From contig JABHEG010000045.1 in the NCBI GenBank assembly GCA_018676675.1, positions 1-64,000 on the forward strand: a stretch of 64,000 nt of DNA. Reading direction: 5' to 3'. Position 1 is the stretch's first letter. Every line of letters starts with the position of its first letter. The stretch is from Lentisphaerota bacterium. Its GTDB lineage: Bacteria > Verrucomicrobiota > Lentisphaeria > Oligosphaerales > JABHEG01. This document shows, in pieces, positions 1 to 9,202 of the stretch. Made by a program: the position numbers and the translations under genes. The notes beneath the pieces were generated by a model, which did not search any database, was not told the origin of the DNA, and worked only from the letters and a program-made list of their open reading frames with translations.

Positions 1-161
1 GTCCGGGCGCTCAGGGATGAGCTGCCTCCAGGGGACCCCGTCTGGAGGCCGGTTTTCCCAAACCGGGTCCGGGCGCTCAGGGATGAGCTGCCTCCAGGGG
101 ACCCCGTCTGGAGGCCGGTTTTCCCAAACCGGGTCCGAAGGGCGCTCAGGGATCCGCCTAC
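1..161. repeat. Tandem copies of a palindromic intergenic repeat
   Basis: A unit is repeated with a period of 66 bp: positions 1-66 and 67-132 match closely, and a third copy starting at 133 decays after about 30 bp. Each unit contains an arm beginning CTGGAGGCCGG (at 42 and 108), an inner hairpin (GGCCGGTTTT...AACCGGGTCC) and a closing CCTCCAG (ending at 31 and 97), so the ends are inverted repeats. The same family recurs at 5522-5730 and 7199-7302. It resembles a REP-like element. There are no spacers of CRISPR type and no coding potential. Confidence 0.8.
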
Positions 162-283
162 GCTCCCCAGCTACGGCGCGACACGTGAGCCGCCCCCATC
201 GCTGACAGATGTAAAGAGCTCTGTTGTTGTTTACTTCCCAAAGACGTTCCGTATGCCGCAGTTGAACCCAAGGAGCTATACCG

Positions 284-1147
284 ATGTCCCACAGTTTCTC
301 CCGGCGTGGCCTTTTGAAGCTCAGTCTGGCCGCCGGCGCCGCGGCCCTGCCACTGCAAGCCAAAGAGCCTGGTACCCCCACTAATCTGGAGGGGCGCATT
401 TTCAAAGCACTCAAGGGGATGGGAGGCGAGCCGCTGGCGGCATTCAAGAAACTCAAGGAACTCGGGTTCGATGGCGTCGAAAGCGGCAATCCGGCCAAGG
501 CGGAGGCCTACCGGCAGGCGAGTGCCGAAACCGGCATCATGATTCATGGCAAAGTCTGCGGCTGGCATTGGAAGACTCGTCTTAGCAGTCCGGACGAGGC
601 CGTTCGGACCAAGAGCCGGCAGCTCCTGGAGAACGATATCCGTGCCGTGCACAAGCTTGGTGGTTCGTCCGTATTGCTCGTTCCCGGCAAGGTGACCGGC
701 GCCAACGAGACTCACGACCACGTTTGGCATCGCTCCATCGAGGTCGTCAAACCGGTGTTGCCACTCGCCAGTCGCTTAGGCGTCCGAATCCTCATTGAGA
801 CTGTGTGGAACGGCTTCTGCGAATCGCCGGAGAAGCATCGAGACTACGTCGATGCATTCAGCAGCCCTTGGGTTGGCTCATATTTCGACATAGGCAACAT
901 GCAGAAATTCGCCCCGGCGGAGGAGTGGATCCGGACGCTGGGCAAGCGCATCGTCAAGCTCGACGTCAAAGACTGGGGCGTGAAGACCCGATTCTGTCGT
1001 CTCGGTGATGGCGACGTGGATTGGGACAAGGTGCGCGCAGCCCTGATCGAGATCGGTTTCTCCGGCTGGGCGACGCGCGAGGGCCGCGACAAGTCTCTTG
1101 AGGACACCTCCAACCTCATCGACCAACTCCTCATCGGCAAAGCGTGA
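284..1147 (+). CDS. Tat-exported sugar phosphate isomerase/epimerase-like TIM barrel protein
   Basis: This 287-residue protein begins with a twin-arginine signal (S-R-R-G-L-L-K at about residues 6-12, then an alanine-rich hydrophobic stretch), so it is probably exported folded. The rest looks like the xylose-isomerase-like TIM barrel family. The glutamate in LIETVW, the aspartate in YFDIGN, the KLDVKD strand and a late REG segment sit where this family places metal ligands. The family isomerises or epimerises sugars or sugar acids, and the substrate here is unknown. AAGGAG lies about 9 nt before the ATG at 284. The stop overlaps or nearly touches the start of the next gene, which suggests translational coupling in a glycan-degradation operon. 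Confidence 0.8.
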   Translation: MSHSFSRRGLLKLSLAAGAAALPLQAKEPGTPTNLEGRIFKALKGMGGEPLAAFKKLKELGFDGVESGNPAKAEAYRQASAETGIMIHGKVCGWHWKTRLSSPDEAVRTKSRQLLENDIRAVHKLGGSSVLLVPGKVTGANETHDHVWHRSIEVVKPVLPLASRLGVRILIETVWNGFCESPEKHRDYVDAFSSPWVGSYFDIGNMQKFAPAEEWIRTLGKRIVKLDVKDWGVKTRFCRLGDGDVDWDKVRAALIEIGFSGWATREGRDKSLEDTSNLIDQLLIGKA

Positions 1148-1155
1148 CTGTGGCT

Positions 1156-4100
1156 ATGAAATGTCTGTCGGGTTCCACTGTCAGTCTTGCGACAAGAACC
1201 ATTGCCTGCGCGGTTGCCGGCGTGCCCCTTCTCTTCAGCACCGCCTTGGCCGGCCTCACACACGAGGTCAGCATCCCCCTGCAGGCGGAAAGCCCTGCCT
1301 TTCGAAAGTACCTGGTCAAGGGCTGGCACACGCCGGACGGGGGGTCGGCTTGGACCGGGAAGGACAAGCAACCCGCCACAATCCGGATCCCCGTCGAACC
1401 CGGCTACGGCTACGACGTCCTCATCCTGCCCCAGAGCGTTCCTGCGAATCACTTCGAACCGCCCTACGAGATCCAGGTCCTCGTGAACGGCCGACAAGTT
1501 AGGGTCCTGTCCGCCCTAGAGGCATCGGCTGTGATCGAGGTAGCCGTGCCTGCGTGGGCCCTGGAGGTGAAGGCGGTCGAGGTGGCCCTCCGGTGTCCAC
1601 TGTTCTCGCCGGCGGAACGGGGCACGAGCCCCGACAGTAGGTGGCTTGGCATGAAAGTGCAGCGCGTGGATATCACGCCCTGGAGAAAGGGGAACTCGAC
1701 CATGAAAACCTGTGAACGTGCGGTGGGGATCTTCAGCGATCCTGATGTGCCTCGCAAAGGCCATCCCTCCGACCCGAACCATCTGGCCCGCCTGCTCCGC
1801 GGTGCCGGCGTGCCCGTGGTGATGCTCGCCGCACAGGACCTCGCGTCCGTGTCAGTCCTCGACCCGGAGCGTCTGGACGTGGTCGTGCTGCCCTACGGAC
1901 CGTCGTTTCCGGCCGCGGCGAGGAAGCCGTTCCAACGGTTCCTCCGGCGCGGCGGCAGTTTCGTGTCCATGGGCGGCTATGCCTTCGACCACCTTTATGC
2001 AGGCGGCCCCGACGCGCAGTTCCTCGAGAACGCATCCTTCGACGACGGACTGGCCGGCTGGGAAAGGCGCGAGGGTGTGCCAGGGCTGGAGATGGGCTTC
2101 GACCCTGACCAGGGCAGAACCAGGGGCGGCTGTGCGCGAATTGCGGTGCAGGAGGACGCCCCAGTGACGTGGTACACGTTAACCGCAGAGCTGCTGCCAC
2201 TCACCCCTGGCGCACTCCTGGGTATTGAGGGATACGTGAAGACCGACGGAATTCGCGATGGCGCGGGAGCCTATGCGGCCGTCAACTTCCACGACAAGGA
2301 GGGCAAGCGCATCACCTGGGGACAGACGGACATCAGGAAGGGCGCGACGCCTTGGACGCCCCTGCGTGGGCAAGTCCAGGTCCCCGATGGAGCAGAACGT
2401 GCAACTCTGTCGCTCATCCTTCACGGTCGCGGGACCGCCTGGTACGACGACTTGCGTGTCTACGCCATTCCGCCCTACATGAATACGCGCAACGGTAAGC
2501 ATCACGACTTCCTCGAAACCGAACCGGACCAGATCAGTGTTTTTGACGCAGGTTACCCGCTGGAACATGCGGTCCGGGCGCGTGCGGCCAAAGGCCAAAC
2601 CGTCTTCGCCGCGGACGCTGCCATCGAGGGGAAACTGGGCGGCATGGCCGCCGTGGGCGTGACCGGAGCCAATTGGTACTGCACCACCCAGGAGAAGTGC
2701 CGATACGTGCCCCTGCTTCAGTCTTGCGACCGCTTCGGAAGACCGCGCGGCCCAGCCGGCGGCCTCATGCTCAACTACACGGGGCTCTACAAGGGCTCCG
2801 CCTGGGCTTTCTTCGGAGTGGATACGCTGGACCTGTTCGCACCCGAGAACCCGGCCTTGTGCCAGGGCTTTGTCCGGCTCGCAAAGCGACTGCGCAACCC
2901 AGTCTTCCTGCACGAAACGGCCAGCGACTTGGCTTGCTACAGGGTGGGCGAGGCCATCCACATGACTACCCACGTGTCCAACTTCGGTGAGAAAGAGCGC
3001 TCATGCACGGTCAGATTCTCGCTCCGGGATCTCGATTCGGACACGATCGTGTTCACGGAGCAGAGAGCAGTCACCGTTGCTCCCGGATCCCCGGAGACGG
3101 TCCAGTGCACCTGGCGCCCGGACCGGTTCGATGGCGACCTCTACCAGATCGAAGCCGCGCTGCTCGACGGGGCTGAGGAGATCGACCGGGAAAACACGAA
3201 TGGCTTCGTAGTCTGGAAAGAAGACGTGCTGAAGGCAGCGCCTCGGCTCACGCTCCGCGACAGCGTCCTCAGGATTGGCGAGCGTCCCATGTTCCTCACC
3301 GGGACGCAGCAGTTCTGGGCCAGTCTCTCCTATCTGACCTGCTCCCCCCTCACCATCGCCCGGGACTTCCGGGATATGCGGGACTACGGCGTCCGCCTCT
3401 CCCGGTCCTTTATGAGCTGGAAACTCCGCGGCGACAAGGAAGAGGCGAGATTCCGGGACATGATGGTCTACCTGGCGCACAAGTACGGCGTGGTGATGTA
3501 CCACGAAGGCACAGGGAATTTCCCGCCGAAGTCCGAGGATCTCGCCAAGGAGAGAGATCGGGCGCGTTTTCTGGCTGAGCGGTACGGAGATCTTCCGCTC
3601 TTCCTCGTGGACCACCGCAACGAGCCGTCGCTGGCGTTCGCAGATACGCCACGGCAGAACGCCCGGCTCAAGCGATTCGCGGAGCGGAAATACAAGGGGG
3701 CGCCGCCTTACGAGAACGTCACGTCGGGAGAATTGTCCAAAGAGTGGGGCGACTTGAGGTCCTATGATCTGAGAATCGTAGCAAGTCAGGAATTGGGTAG
3801 GTGGGCACGAGTCCTCTCGGAGGAAATGCGCGCCGTCCAGCCCGAACTGATCACGTCCGTGGGCTTCCTCCAGGAGGTCCCGCAATCCCGCTTCTCCGAT
3901 CCTCTGCGGGCCAGTGACGGCCTGCAACTGATGAATCGGCACTTCTACGGGCCACTCCACCGGTTTCCCTCCCAGTTCAAAGAGATCGACATGCGATACC
4001 GCGGGGTACCGGCCTCCAACGGCGAGTTCGGGTCAAAGTCGCACCCGACGCCCGGGGGCAACTCCGAGAGCAAGGAAGAGCAGTTCACGCGCTACCAGTT

Positions 4101-5517
4101 TATCAGCCACTACGCCCTCGGACTGGGCGGCGCCTTCATCGCCAATTGGACCTGGCGCGATTCCTGGGAGGCCATTTTCGCCTACGGCACGTTCCGACAG
4201 GATCACGTCCCCAAGGACATCGCCAAAGTCTACCGCGCGACCGCCCTGCTGGCCGCGTCCATCCGGCCTGTCCACCGGCCGCCCGAGGTCTACGTTCTCC
4301 TCCCGGATGGCCACCGTCTGAGCTACTGGCCTCTGAACGAATCGCTCTACCGGGCGCTCAATGAGATGATGAACCAGCGCGTCGATTTCGGCGTGATCCA
4401 CGAAGCCAACCTCGGTGAGCTGCCGACGGAGTGCAAGACCCTCCTCTTCCCGCTGCCCTATCTGCCCACGGATGAGACGATGACGTGCCTCGAGAGCTTC
4501 GTCCGGGAAGGCGGGTCCCTCTACCTGAGCGGGGACCTCTGTTACGATGCCGGCGACCTGCAGCGGCGTCATCCGCAGCGCCTGGTCGCACTTTGCGGCG
4601 TGGAGGCCGACGAACCCGGCGAGAAGGGCCTCAATGAGTTCGGCAAGGCCCGCGACGCCATTCGTTCCACGGGCCTGCTCCCGGGCCTGCGTGCTTATCA
4701 GGGCCGTAACCGACTCTCGCTCCGCCTCCGTGGCGCCAAGGCCGCGGCCGTGGCCGAGAACGGGCGTCCCGTCGCCGCGATCCACAACCTGGGCAAGGGG
4801 CGTGTGGTCTTCACCGCCGATCCCCTGGAGGTCGATGAGAAGCTGCTTGCCGCCAGCGGCATGTACCCGGCGTTCCTGGCGATGGCCGGCGTGAAAGGGC
4901 ACGAACTCAAACCTCAGCCCCCCGAACTTCATTGCTTCGGAGTCAAGACCCGGCAGGGCAACGCCTGGGTGCTGTACAACCGTCATGCGGCCAAACCGCA
5001 CGACCCCTTCCACGTGGGCCTGCCCAAGTTTTTCACGTCCGAGGATGTCACGCCCGTAACCGTGAGAGAGGCCGGCCTCACCCTCGCGCTGGCGCCGATG
5101 AAGCCCGGCTTCGCCCATGTCTCGTCCGGCGGCGATCTGCTCGCAGTGCAGGCACAGGGGCCGGTGTCTCGCAAAGGCGTGCCTGTTCTGGAGACCGACA
5201 CCCACGCCATCGTGATCGCGCTCGACGGTAAAGACCTGCGCCGGTCCGAGCATCTCTTGGTCACGGGCTTCTACCCGGGCACCATACGTATCACAAGCGA
5301 CATGCAGGGCCTCCAGGCCCAGCTCGGCGAACTGCGGGAAGGGAAGTGGGTTCCGCTCTCTGACCTGGCCTTGGCACGCAAACCGGGCACCGTTGCGCTG
5401 AGTCTCGACAACGAAACCGCCTTGGAGATGATCCTCCTGAGCACAAACCCACCGCAGGCGGCCAAACATCTGCAAGTACTGGCTGGGTTTGGACCAGTTC
5501 CGCAGGACCAGGAATAG
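1156..5517 (+). CDS. Large secreted multidomain glycoside hydrolase, clan-A-like
   Basis: About 1,453 residues, starting with a hydrophobic signal peptide. A GTG at 1144, overlapping the previous stop, is an alternative start four codons earlier. In order, the protein seems to contain an N-terminal beta domain, a GATase-like region (about 190-290), a carbohydrate-binding-like beta-sandwich ending YDDLRVYA (about 290-440), and a TIM-barrel core. The core carries DHRNEPS with Glu823 as candidate acid/base and NGEFGS with Glu957 as candidate nucleophile, the pair expected of GH5/GH42-like enzymes. A second GATase-like region (VYVLLPDG to LYLSGDL) recalls the trimerisation domain of GH42 beta-galactosidases, and a beta-rich tail follows. 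The exact GH family and substrate cannot be fixed by eye. A palindromic repeat starts 5 nt after the stop. Confidence 0.72.
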   Translation: MKCLSGSTVSLATRTIACAVAGVPLLFSTALAGLTHEVSIPLQAESPAFRKYLVKGWHTPDGGSAWTGKDKQPATIRIPVEPGYGYDVLILPQSVPANHFEPPYEIQVLVNGRQVRVLSALEASAVIEVAVPAWALEVKAVEVALRCPLFSPAERGTSPDSRWLGMKVQRVDITPWRKGNSTMKTCERAVGIFSDPDVPRKGHPSDPNHLARLLRGAGVPVVMLAAQDLASVSVLDPERLDVVVLPYGPSFPAAARKPFQRFLRRGGSFVSMGGYAFDHLYAGGPDAQFLENASFDDGLAGWERREGVPGLEMGFDPDQGRTRGGCARIAVQEDAPVTWYTLTAELLPLTPGALLGIEGYVKTDGIRDGAGAYAAVNFHDKEGKRITWGQTDIRKGATPWTPLRGQVQVPDGAERATLSLILHGRGTAWYDDLRVYAIPPYMNTRNGKHHDFLETEPDQISVFDAGYPLEHAVRARAAKGQTVFAADAAIEGKLGGMAAVGVTGANWYCTTQEKCRYVPLLQSCDRFGRPRGPAGGLMLNYTGLYKGSAWAFFGVDTLDLFAPENPALCQGFVRLAKRLRNPVFLHETASDLACYRVGEAIHMTTHVSNFGEKERSCTVRFSLRDLDSDTIVFTEQRAVTVAPGSPETVQCTWRPDRFDGDLYQIEAALLDGAEEIDRENTNGFVVWKEDVLKAAPRLTLRDSVLRIGERPMFLTGTQQFWASLSYLTCSPLTIARDFRDMRDYGVRLSRSFMSWKLRGDKEEARFRDMMVYLAHKYGVVMYHEGTGNFPPKSEDLAKERDRARFLAERYGDLPLFLVDHRNEPSLAFADTPRQNARLKRFAERKYKGAPPYENVTSGELSKEWGDLRSYDLRIVASQELGRWARVLSEEMRAVQPELITSVGFLQEVPQSRFSDPLRASDGLQLMNRHFYGPLHRFPSQFKEIDMRYRGVPASNGEFGSKSHPTPGGNSESKEEQFTRYQFISHYALGLGGAFIANWTWRDSWEAIFAYGTFRQDHVPKDIAKVYRATALLAASIRPVHRPPEVYVLLPDGHRLSYWPLNESLYRALNEMMNQRVDFGVIHEANLGELPTECKTLLFPLPYLPTDETMTCLESFVREGGSLYLSGDLCYDAGDLQRRHPQRLVALCGVEADEPGEKGLNEFGKARDAIRSTGLLPGLRAYQGRNRLSLRLRGAKAAAVAENGRPVAAIHNLGKGRVVFTADPLEVDEKLLAASGMYPAFLAMAGVKGHELKPQPPELHCFGVKTRQGNAWVLYNRHAAKPHDPFHVGLPKFFTSEDVTPVTVREAGLTLALAPMKPGFAHVSSGGDLLAVQAQGPVSRKGVPVLETDTHAIVIALDGKDLRRSEHLLVTGFYPGTIRITSDMQGLQAQLGELREGKWVPLSDLALARKPGTVALSLDNETALEMILLSTNPPQAAKHLQVLAGFGPVPQDQE

Positions 5518-5521
5518 ACAC

Positions 5522-5730
5522 CTGGAGGCCGGTTATCCCTAACCGGTCCGGGGAGCGCTCAAGGATGAGCTGCCTCCAGAAATGGTCGCGACACCTGGAG
5601 GCCGGTTTTCCTGAACCGGTCCGGGGAGCGCTCAAGGGTGAGCTCCCTCCAGAGACGGTCGTGGCAGCTGGAGGCCGGTTATCCTCCGAAACCTAAACCG
5701 GTCCGATGGCGTTCGGGGTAAGCGTCAATG
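5522..5730. repeat. Three copies of the CTGGAGG palindromic repeat
   Basis: Two well-preserved 58 bp copies lie at 5522-5579 and 5595-5652, and a degraded third starts at 5668. Each runs from CTGGAGGCCGG through a small hairpin (GGTTATCCCTAACC or a variant) and GGAGCGCTCAAG to CCTCCAG. The copies are separated by short spacers containing GGTCG. They follow the hydrolase stop immediately and could work as a transcript end or mRNA-stabilising structure, or be passive REP-like elements. Confidence 0.8.
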
Positions 5731-6063
5731 CCGGAGAAGATGGGGGAAAACCTCCAGATCCGATAGTTGTCACGCGCCATCTCCTCCCGGGAACGGACGC
5801 ATGGGAGCCACAAGAAGTGCATCCCCCTCTTCCTTCTCCGTGGAGCTCACGAACGCCGTGAGCGATCAGTTTCGTGGAGAGGACACAGAATGTCCAAGTT
5901 CTGCGGTCATTCCCCGCGTAACTGAGGCATTGCCGAATACCATTGCCCGGACTTGCAGCGCGGAGCGCGCGCGGCTACTATACGAACCATAACGCACCAA
6001 ACCGAACCACGTCGGACCTAGTACCCCAAGGTCTGTGAGAGTGCGCGCAATTGGAGACGGTCA
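5731..6063. other. Intergenic region before the regulator gene
   Basis: This stretch has no convincing coding sequence; a 63-codon open frame at 5801 has low-complexity composition and no ribosome site. It presumably contains the promoter of the regulator at 6064, but no clear -35/-10 pair or operator palindrome was recognised. Confidence 0.4.
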
Positions 6064-7218
6064 GTGAGCGTTAATGCCAGCACGCAGGCGAACCGAGCGA
6101 GGCGACGATTACTCGCCGCGTTTGAGGAGGACTACGCCCCCGGAGACCGGTTGCAGCCGGAGCGCGAGTTGTGCGAGATCGCCCAGGTTTCGCGCCGGAT
6201 CCTGCGGTCGGTATTGGCGCAGTTTGAGGAAGAAGGCGTGATCTCGCTGGTGGGGCGGAAACGGTTCTTCCTCGGAATGGACGGGACGCCGCCGGCCGTG
6301 ACCCCATGGCGGAACATGGTCCTTCTCCACTCGTTCCGTTCCGCGCCCCCTGCGAACGCCCCCGACAGGTACCTGCCCGACCTCATCCACACGCACGCGG
6401 TGGTGCAGCTTCGCGAGCATGGCTACGACGCTCTGTTTGTAAGCGGTCTGGAGCGTTTGCAGCAGACTCTGACGGCGATCGAATCGACGCCGCCAGCGGG
6501 AGTGGTGTGCGATGAACTGTATCCCGAGATGAACACGGCGCACCGCATGCTGGCCGAGACCGTACTTCCGCTGCGGGCGCGCGGCATCCCGGTCCTCGCG
6601 GTGGGCAATGACCCCGGCGTGGGGCAATTCGACCGGGTGGCGAGTGACCAGTGCCATGGCGTGTTCAAGCTGATGTCGTGGCTTGCGGAACAGGGCTGTC
6701 GGCGCATTCTTCCGGCCTGGCATGCCCCTAGTCCGACGGATTGGGTCCCCATGCGCGACAGCGGTTACCAGCTCGCTGCCAGTGAACTCGGGCTGGCTGC
6801 GCTGCGGAACCCCTTGCAGGTTCTCGACCCGGCGCCCCAGTCGCTGGAGGGCTCGGAGGCGATCGGGACCTACGCCCGAGCACTGAAGCCGTTCCTGACC
6901 GGCGACGCCCCCGCGGACGCCATCATGCTCACGGAAGACCGCCAGCTCCCGTTCGCCGCCGCCGCCTGCCGCCAGCTCGGGCGCCGGCCCGGGAAGGACG
7001 TCCTGCTCGCCGGTTACGACAACACGTGGCAGGCGTTCGACGTCGCGGCCTGCGATGCCCCGGCCGCGACCATTGACAAGGACTACCGCGGGGAGGGTCG
7101 TGAATTGGCCAACCTGCTGCACGAGCGCCTGACTGGACAACTCCCGGACACGCCGCAGATCCGTTGGATCCCGCCGCGCCTGGTCGTACCGGGGGACGGG
7201 GAGAGCGCTCAAGGATGA
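6064..7218 (+). CDS. GntR-type winged-helix regulator with LacI-like ligand domain
   Basis: This 384-residue protein has a winged helix at about residues 8-70 (GDRLQPERELCEIAQVSR is typical of GntR DNA-binding domains). A periplasmic-binding-protein fold of the LacI/GalR type follows (about 80-380), recognisable from the GVVCDELYPE, DRVASDQ and DVLLAGYDNTW segments. This combination is common among sugar-responsive regulators and fits control of the surrounding glycan genes, though the ligand is unknown. The start is GTG at 6064, with GGAG 7-8 nt upstream. The last codons and the TGA stop lie inside a partial copy of the palindromic repeat, so the natural C-terminus may have been replaced by repeat-encoded residues. 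Confidence 0.82.
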   Translation: MSVNASTQANRARRRLLAAFEEDYAPGDRLQPERELCEIAQVSRRILRSVLAQFEEEGVISLVGRKRFFLGMDGTPPAVTPWRNMVLLHSFRSAPPANAPDRYLPDLIHTHAVVQLREHGYDALFVSGLERLQQTLTAIESTPPAGVVCDELYPEMNTAHRMLAETVLPLRARGIPVLAVGNDPGVGQFDRVASDQCHGVFKLMSWLAEQGCRRILPAWHAPSPTDWVPMRDSGYQLAASELGLAALRNPLQVLDPAPQSLEGSEAIGTYARALKPFLTGDAPADAIMLTEDRQLPFAAAACRQLGRRPGKDVLLAGYDNTWQAFDVAACDAPAATIDKDYRGEGRELANLLHERLTGQLPDTPQIRWIPPRLVVPGDGESAQG

Positions 7219-7302
7219 GCTGCCTCCAAGGACGGTTGTGGCAACTGGAGGCCGGTTATCCCTAACCGGTTCGGAAAGCGCTCAGGGATGAGCTGCCTCT
7301 AG
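7199..7302. repeat. Partial plus full copy of the palindromic repeat
   Basis: A 3'-half copy (GAGCGCTCAAGGATGAGCTGCC, 7203 onwards) overlaps the end of the regulator gene, and a full 58 bp copy runs 7245-7302, ending CCTCTAG rather than CCTCCAG. The next gene starts 20 nt downstream. The regulator stop codon at 7216-7218 is part of the repeat. Confidence 0.8.
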
Positions 7303-7321
7303 GTCTGGAAGGAACAGAGAC

Positions 7322-9202
7322 ATGCGTGACAAGAACATAACCCGGAAGGAACTCGCCCAGATGCCTCGTCTTTCATTGTTGAGTGCGATTGGCCGCGTAG
7401 TCGCCATGTTGGCTGTGGCCAGGTGCGTTGCCGCGGAGAACGATAGAACGGCGTCTGTGCCGCGTCTGGGTGTCCGCCAGGACAAGGACGGCCGCGGCGA
7501 GTTCTACAACACGGCCACCGACAAATCCGTGCTCTGGCGCGGAACGAACCACTGTCGGTTCATCACGTACCCAGGCGACAAGACGTTCGAGGAACTCTAC
7601 GACCAGGACTACACCGAGGCGATGTTCCGGGAGATGCACGCGGCCGGCTACAACGTGGTGCGGGTATTCCTGCGCAAGGACGTCGCCGCCACTGACGGCA
7701 CGGCCATGCTTAACGAGGCGTACATGGCCAATGTCGTGGATTTCATCCGCCGCGGCGCCGCCCACGGCGTCTACACCTACCTCACCACAGGCTGGGTGCC
7801 GGATGCCTACGTCGCGGCAACCGCTGAGTTCCCCGAGGCCCAGCCAAAGATACAGGGCACCAATAACCACTACTTCTCGGAGCGGTTCGTCCGCGCCTAC
7901 GGGCGGTACTGGGGGGATGTGCTGCGGCGGGTGCGGGCTGCGGATCCGGCTCTTCTCACGGCTATCGCCGGAATCGACCTGAAGAACGAAATCAGCTACC
8001 ACTGGGGTGATCCGTTCGACCAGGGCGAGGGCACGCTCACTGTCCCGGACGTCGGGATCTTCAACCTGGCGTCCCCCAGGGAGCGTCGGCAGTTGGCGAA
8101 CGCCGTAGCCGTCAGGTGGGTGCGCGAGATCCGGGCCATGGTCAAGGACGTCGATCCCGACGCACTGGTCTCCGTCAGCGCCTGGTTCGCGAAGGACGCA
8201 GAGGTCCTGCCGGTGGCGCCGCCTGCCAAGCACGTCGCGTTCGACCTGGCCGCGATCCAGGACGTGTGCGATTTCCTCGACACGCACTTCTACGTGGCCA
8301 AGTGGAACCAGCCCTACACCGGCTACCAGGATTGGGATGGGCAGAAACACGCGTCCCGCCTGCGCTTGGACAAGCCCATGGTGATCGGCGAGATCGGCGT
8401 GTTTCGTGATGCCGTGGACTATGACCTCGCCAAAGGCATGTGCCTGCTTGCAGACTTCCAGGCGAAGACGGCCGAGCACCTGAACGCCCGGGGCTGGCTG
8501 CACTGGCTCTGGGATGCCAGGGGCTTTGAGGCGTTCTGGTCGGATCAGTGGCTGATCGAGCGCAACCCGCCAAACTGGATGGGGCCCACGGGGCGCCCCG
8601 ATCCCGCCGCGGCGCCCCTCGCGTACAAGCCAATCCCCGCGAAGTTGCCGCCTCCGCCTCCGACTCCCCTCGGTCCGCCGGAGCGTTTCCGCGTAAGCAA
8701 GGGGGCCACGCTCACGGCAACGCCATACGGCTATCTGCTGACGGCGCCAAAAACCGGCACGTTTTCAGCCCGGCGTATGCTCGACAAGCCGTGCCTCAAG
8801 CGTCTGGAACTGCAGGCGACGGTCCATTACGACCGTGCCAAACACCGGTGTGCGACGCTCCGTTTCGGCGACAGCCGCGCCGACCGCTGGCTCGAGCTCG
8901 AAATGGTCTGGGACGGCGCCCAATGCCGGCTCAGAGGCGAGGCGGTTGCAGACGCGAAAGTGTCCATCAGGCGCCCGCCCATCCCCTACGATGGGCATAT
9001 GTTCATCAGCCGGATTGCGATCTCCGCAGACCTGGCGGCGAAGCAGGTCACACTGACCTTCAACGGTGCGGAGACCGCAACGGCCGGCCTCCTCGGCCTG
9101 GACCGGATCGACGCCGTGGAGATTGTGCGCAATCACGATGCCCAGTCTCACATCGCAATCACGAAACTGGATTCTGACACGTTCCAGGGAGTTCCCGAAT
9201 AA
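7322..9202 (+). CDS. Secreted GH5-like (cellulase-superfamily) glycoside hydrolase
   Basis: A 626-residue protein with an N-terminal hydrophobic export signal. The region of about 45-420 is a TIM barrel with the GH5-type pair: Glu223 in LKNEIS (candidate acid/base, at the end of strand 4) and Glu357 in IGEIGVF (candidate nucleophile, strand 7). Aromatic residues after the nucleophile (HWLWDARGF) fit a sugar-binding cleft. A proline-rich linker (LPPPPPTPLGPP) joins this to a C-terminal beta-sandwich (about 450-626) that is probably a carbohydrate-binding module. AAGGAAC precedes the ATG. The stop codon TAA shares one base with the ATG of the rhamnosidase (TAATG), so the two are translationally coupled. 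The GH5 subfamily and the substrate are not determined. Confidence 0.78.
   Translation: MRDKNITRKELAQMPRLSLLSAIGRVVAMLAVARCVAAENDRTASVPRLGVRQDKDGRGEFYNTATDKSVLWRGTNHCRFITYPGDKTFEELYDQDYTEAMFREMHAAGYNVVRVFLRKDVAATDGTAMLNEAYMANVVDFIRRGAAHGVYTYLTTGWVPDAYVAATAEFPEAQPKIQGTNNHYFSERFVRAYGRYWGDVLRRVRAADPALLTAIAGIDLKNEISYHWGDPFDQGEGTLTVPDVGIFNLASPRERRQLANAVAVRWVREIRAMVKDVDPDALVSVSAWFAKDAEVLPVAPPAKHVAFDLAAIQDVCDFLDTHFYVAKWNQPYTGYQDWDGQKHASRLRLDKPMVIGEIGVFRDAVDYDLAKGMCLLADFQAKTAEHLNARGWLHWLWDARGFEAFWSDQWLIERNPPNWMGPTGRPDPAAAPLAYKPIPAKLPPPPPTPLGPPERFRVSKGATLTATPYGYLLTAPKTGTFSARRMLDKPCLKRLELQATVHYDRAKHRCATLRFGDSRADRWLELEMVWDGAQCRLRGEAVADAKVSIRRPPIPYDGHMFISRIAISADLAAKQVTLTFNGAETATAGLLGLDRIDAVEIVRNHDAQSHIAITKLDSDTFQGVPE

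Noticed and set aside
1..161. Tandem 66 bp units considered as a CRISPR array
   Set aside because: The units are the same throughout, without variable spacers, and there are no cas genes.
4033..5475. A 480-codon antisense frame inside the large hydrolase
   Set aside because: Composition is that of a shadow frame and it has no ribosome site or motif; the sense strand carries the catalytic residues.
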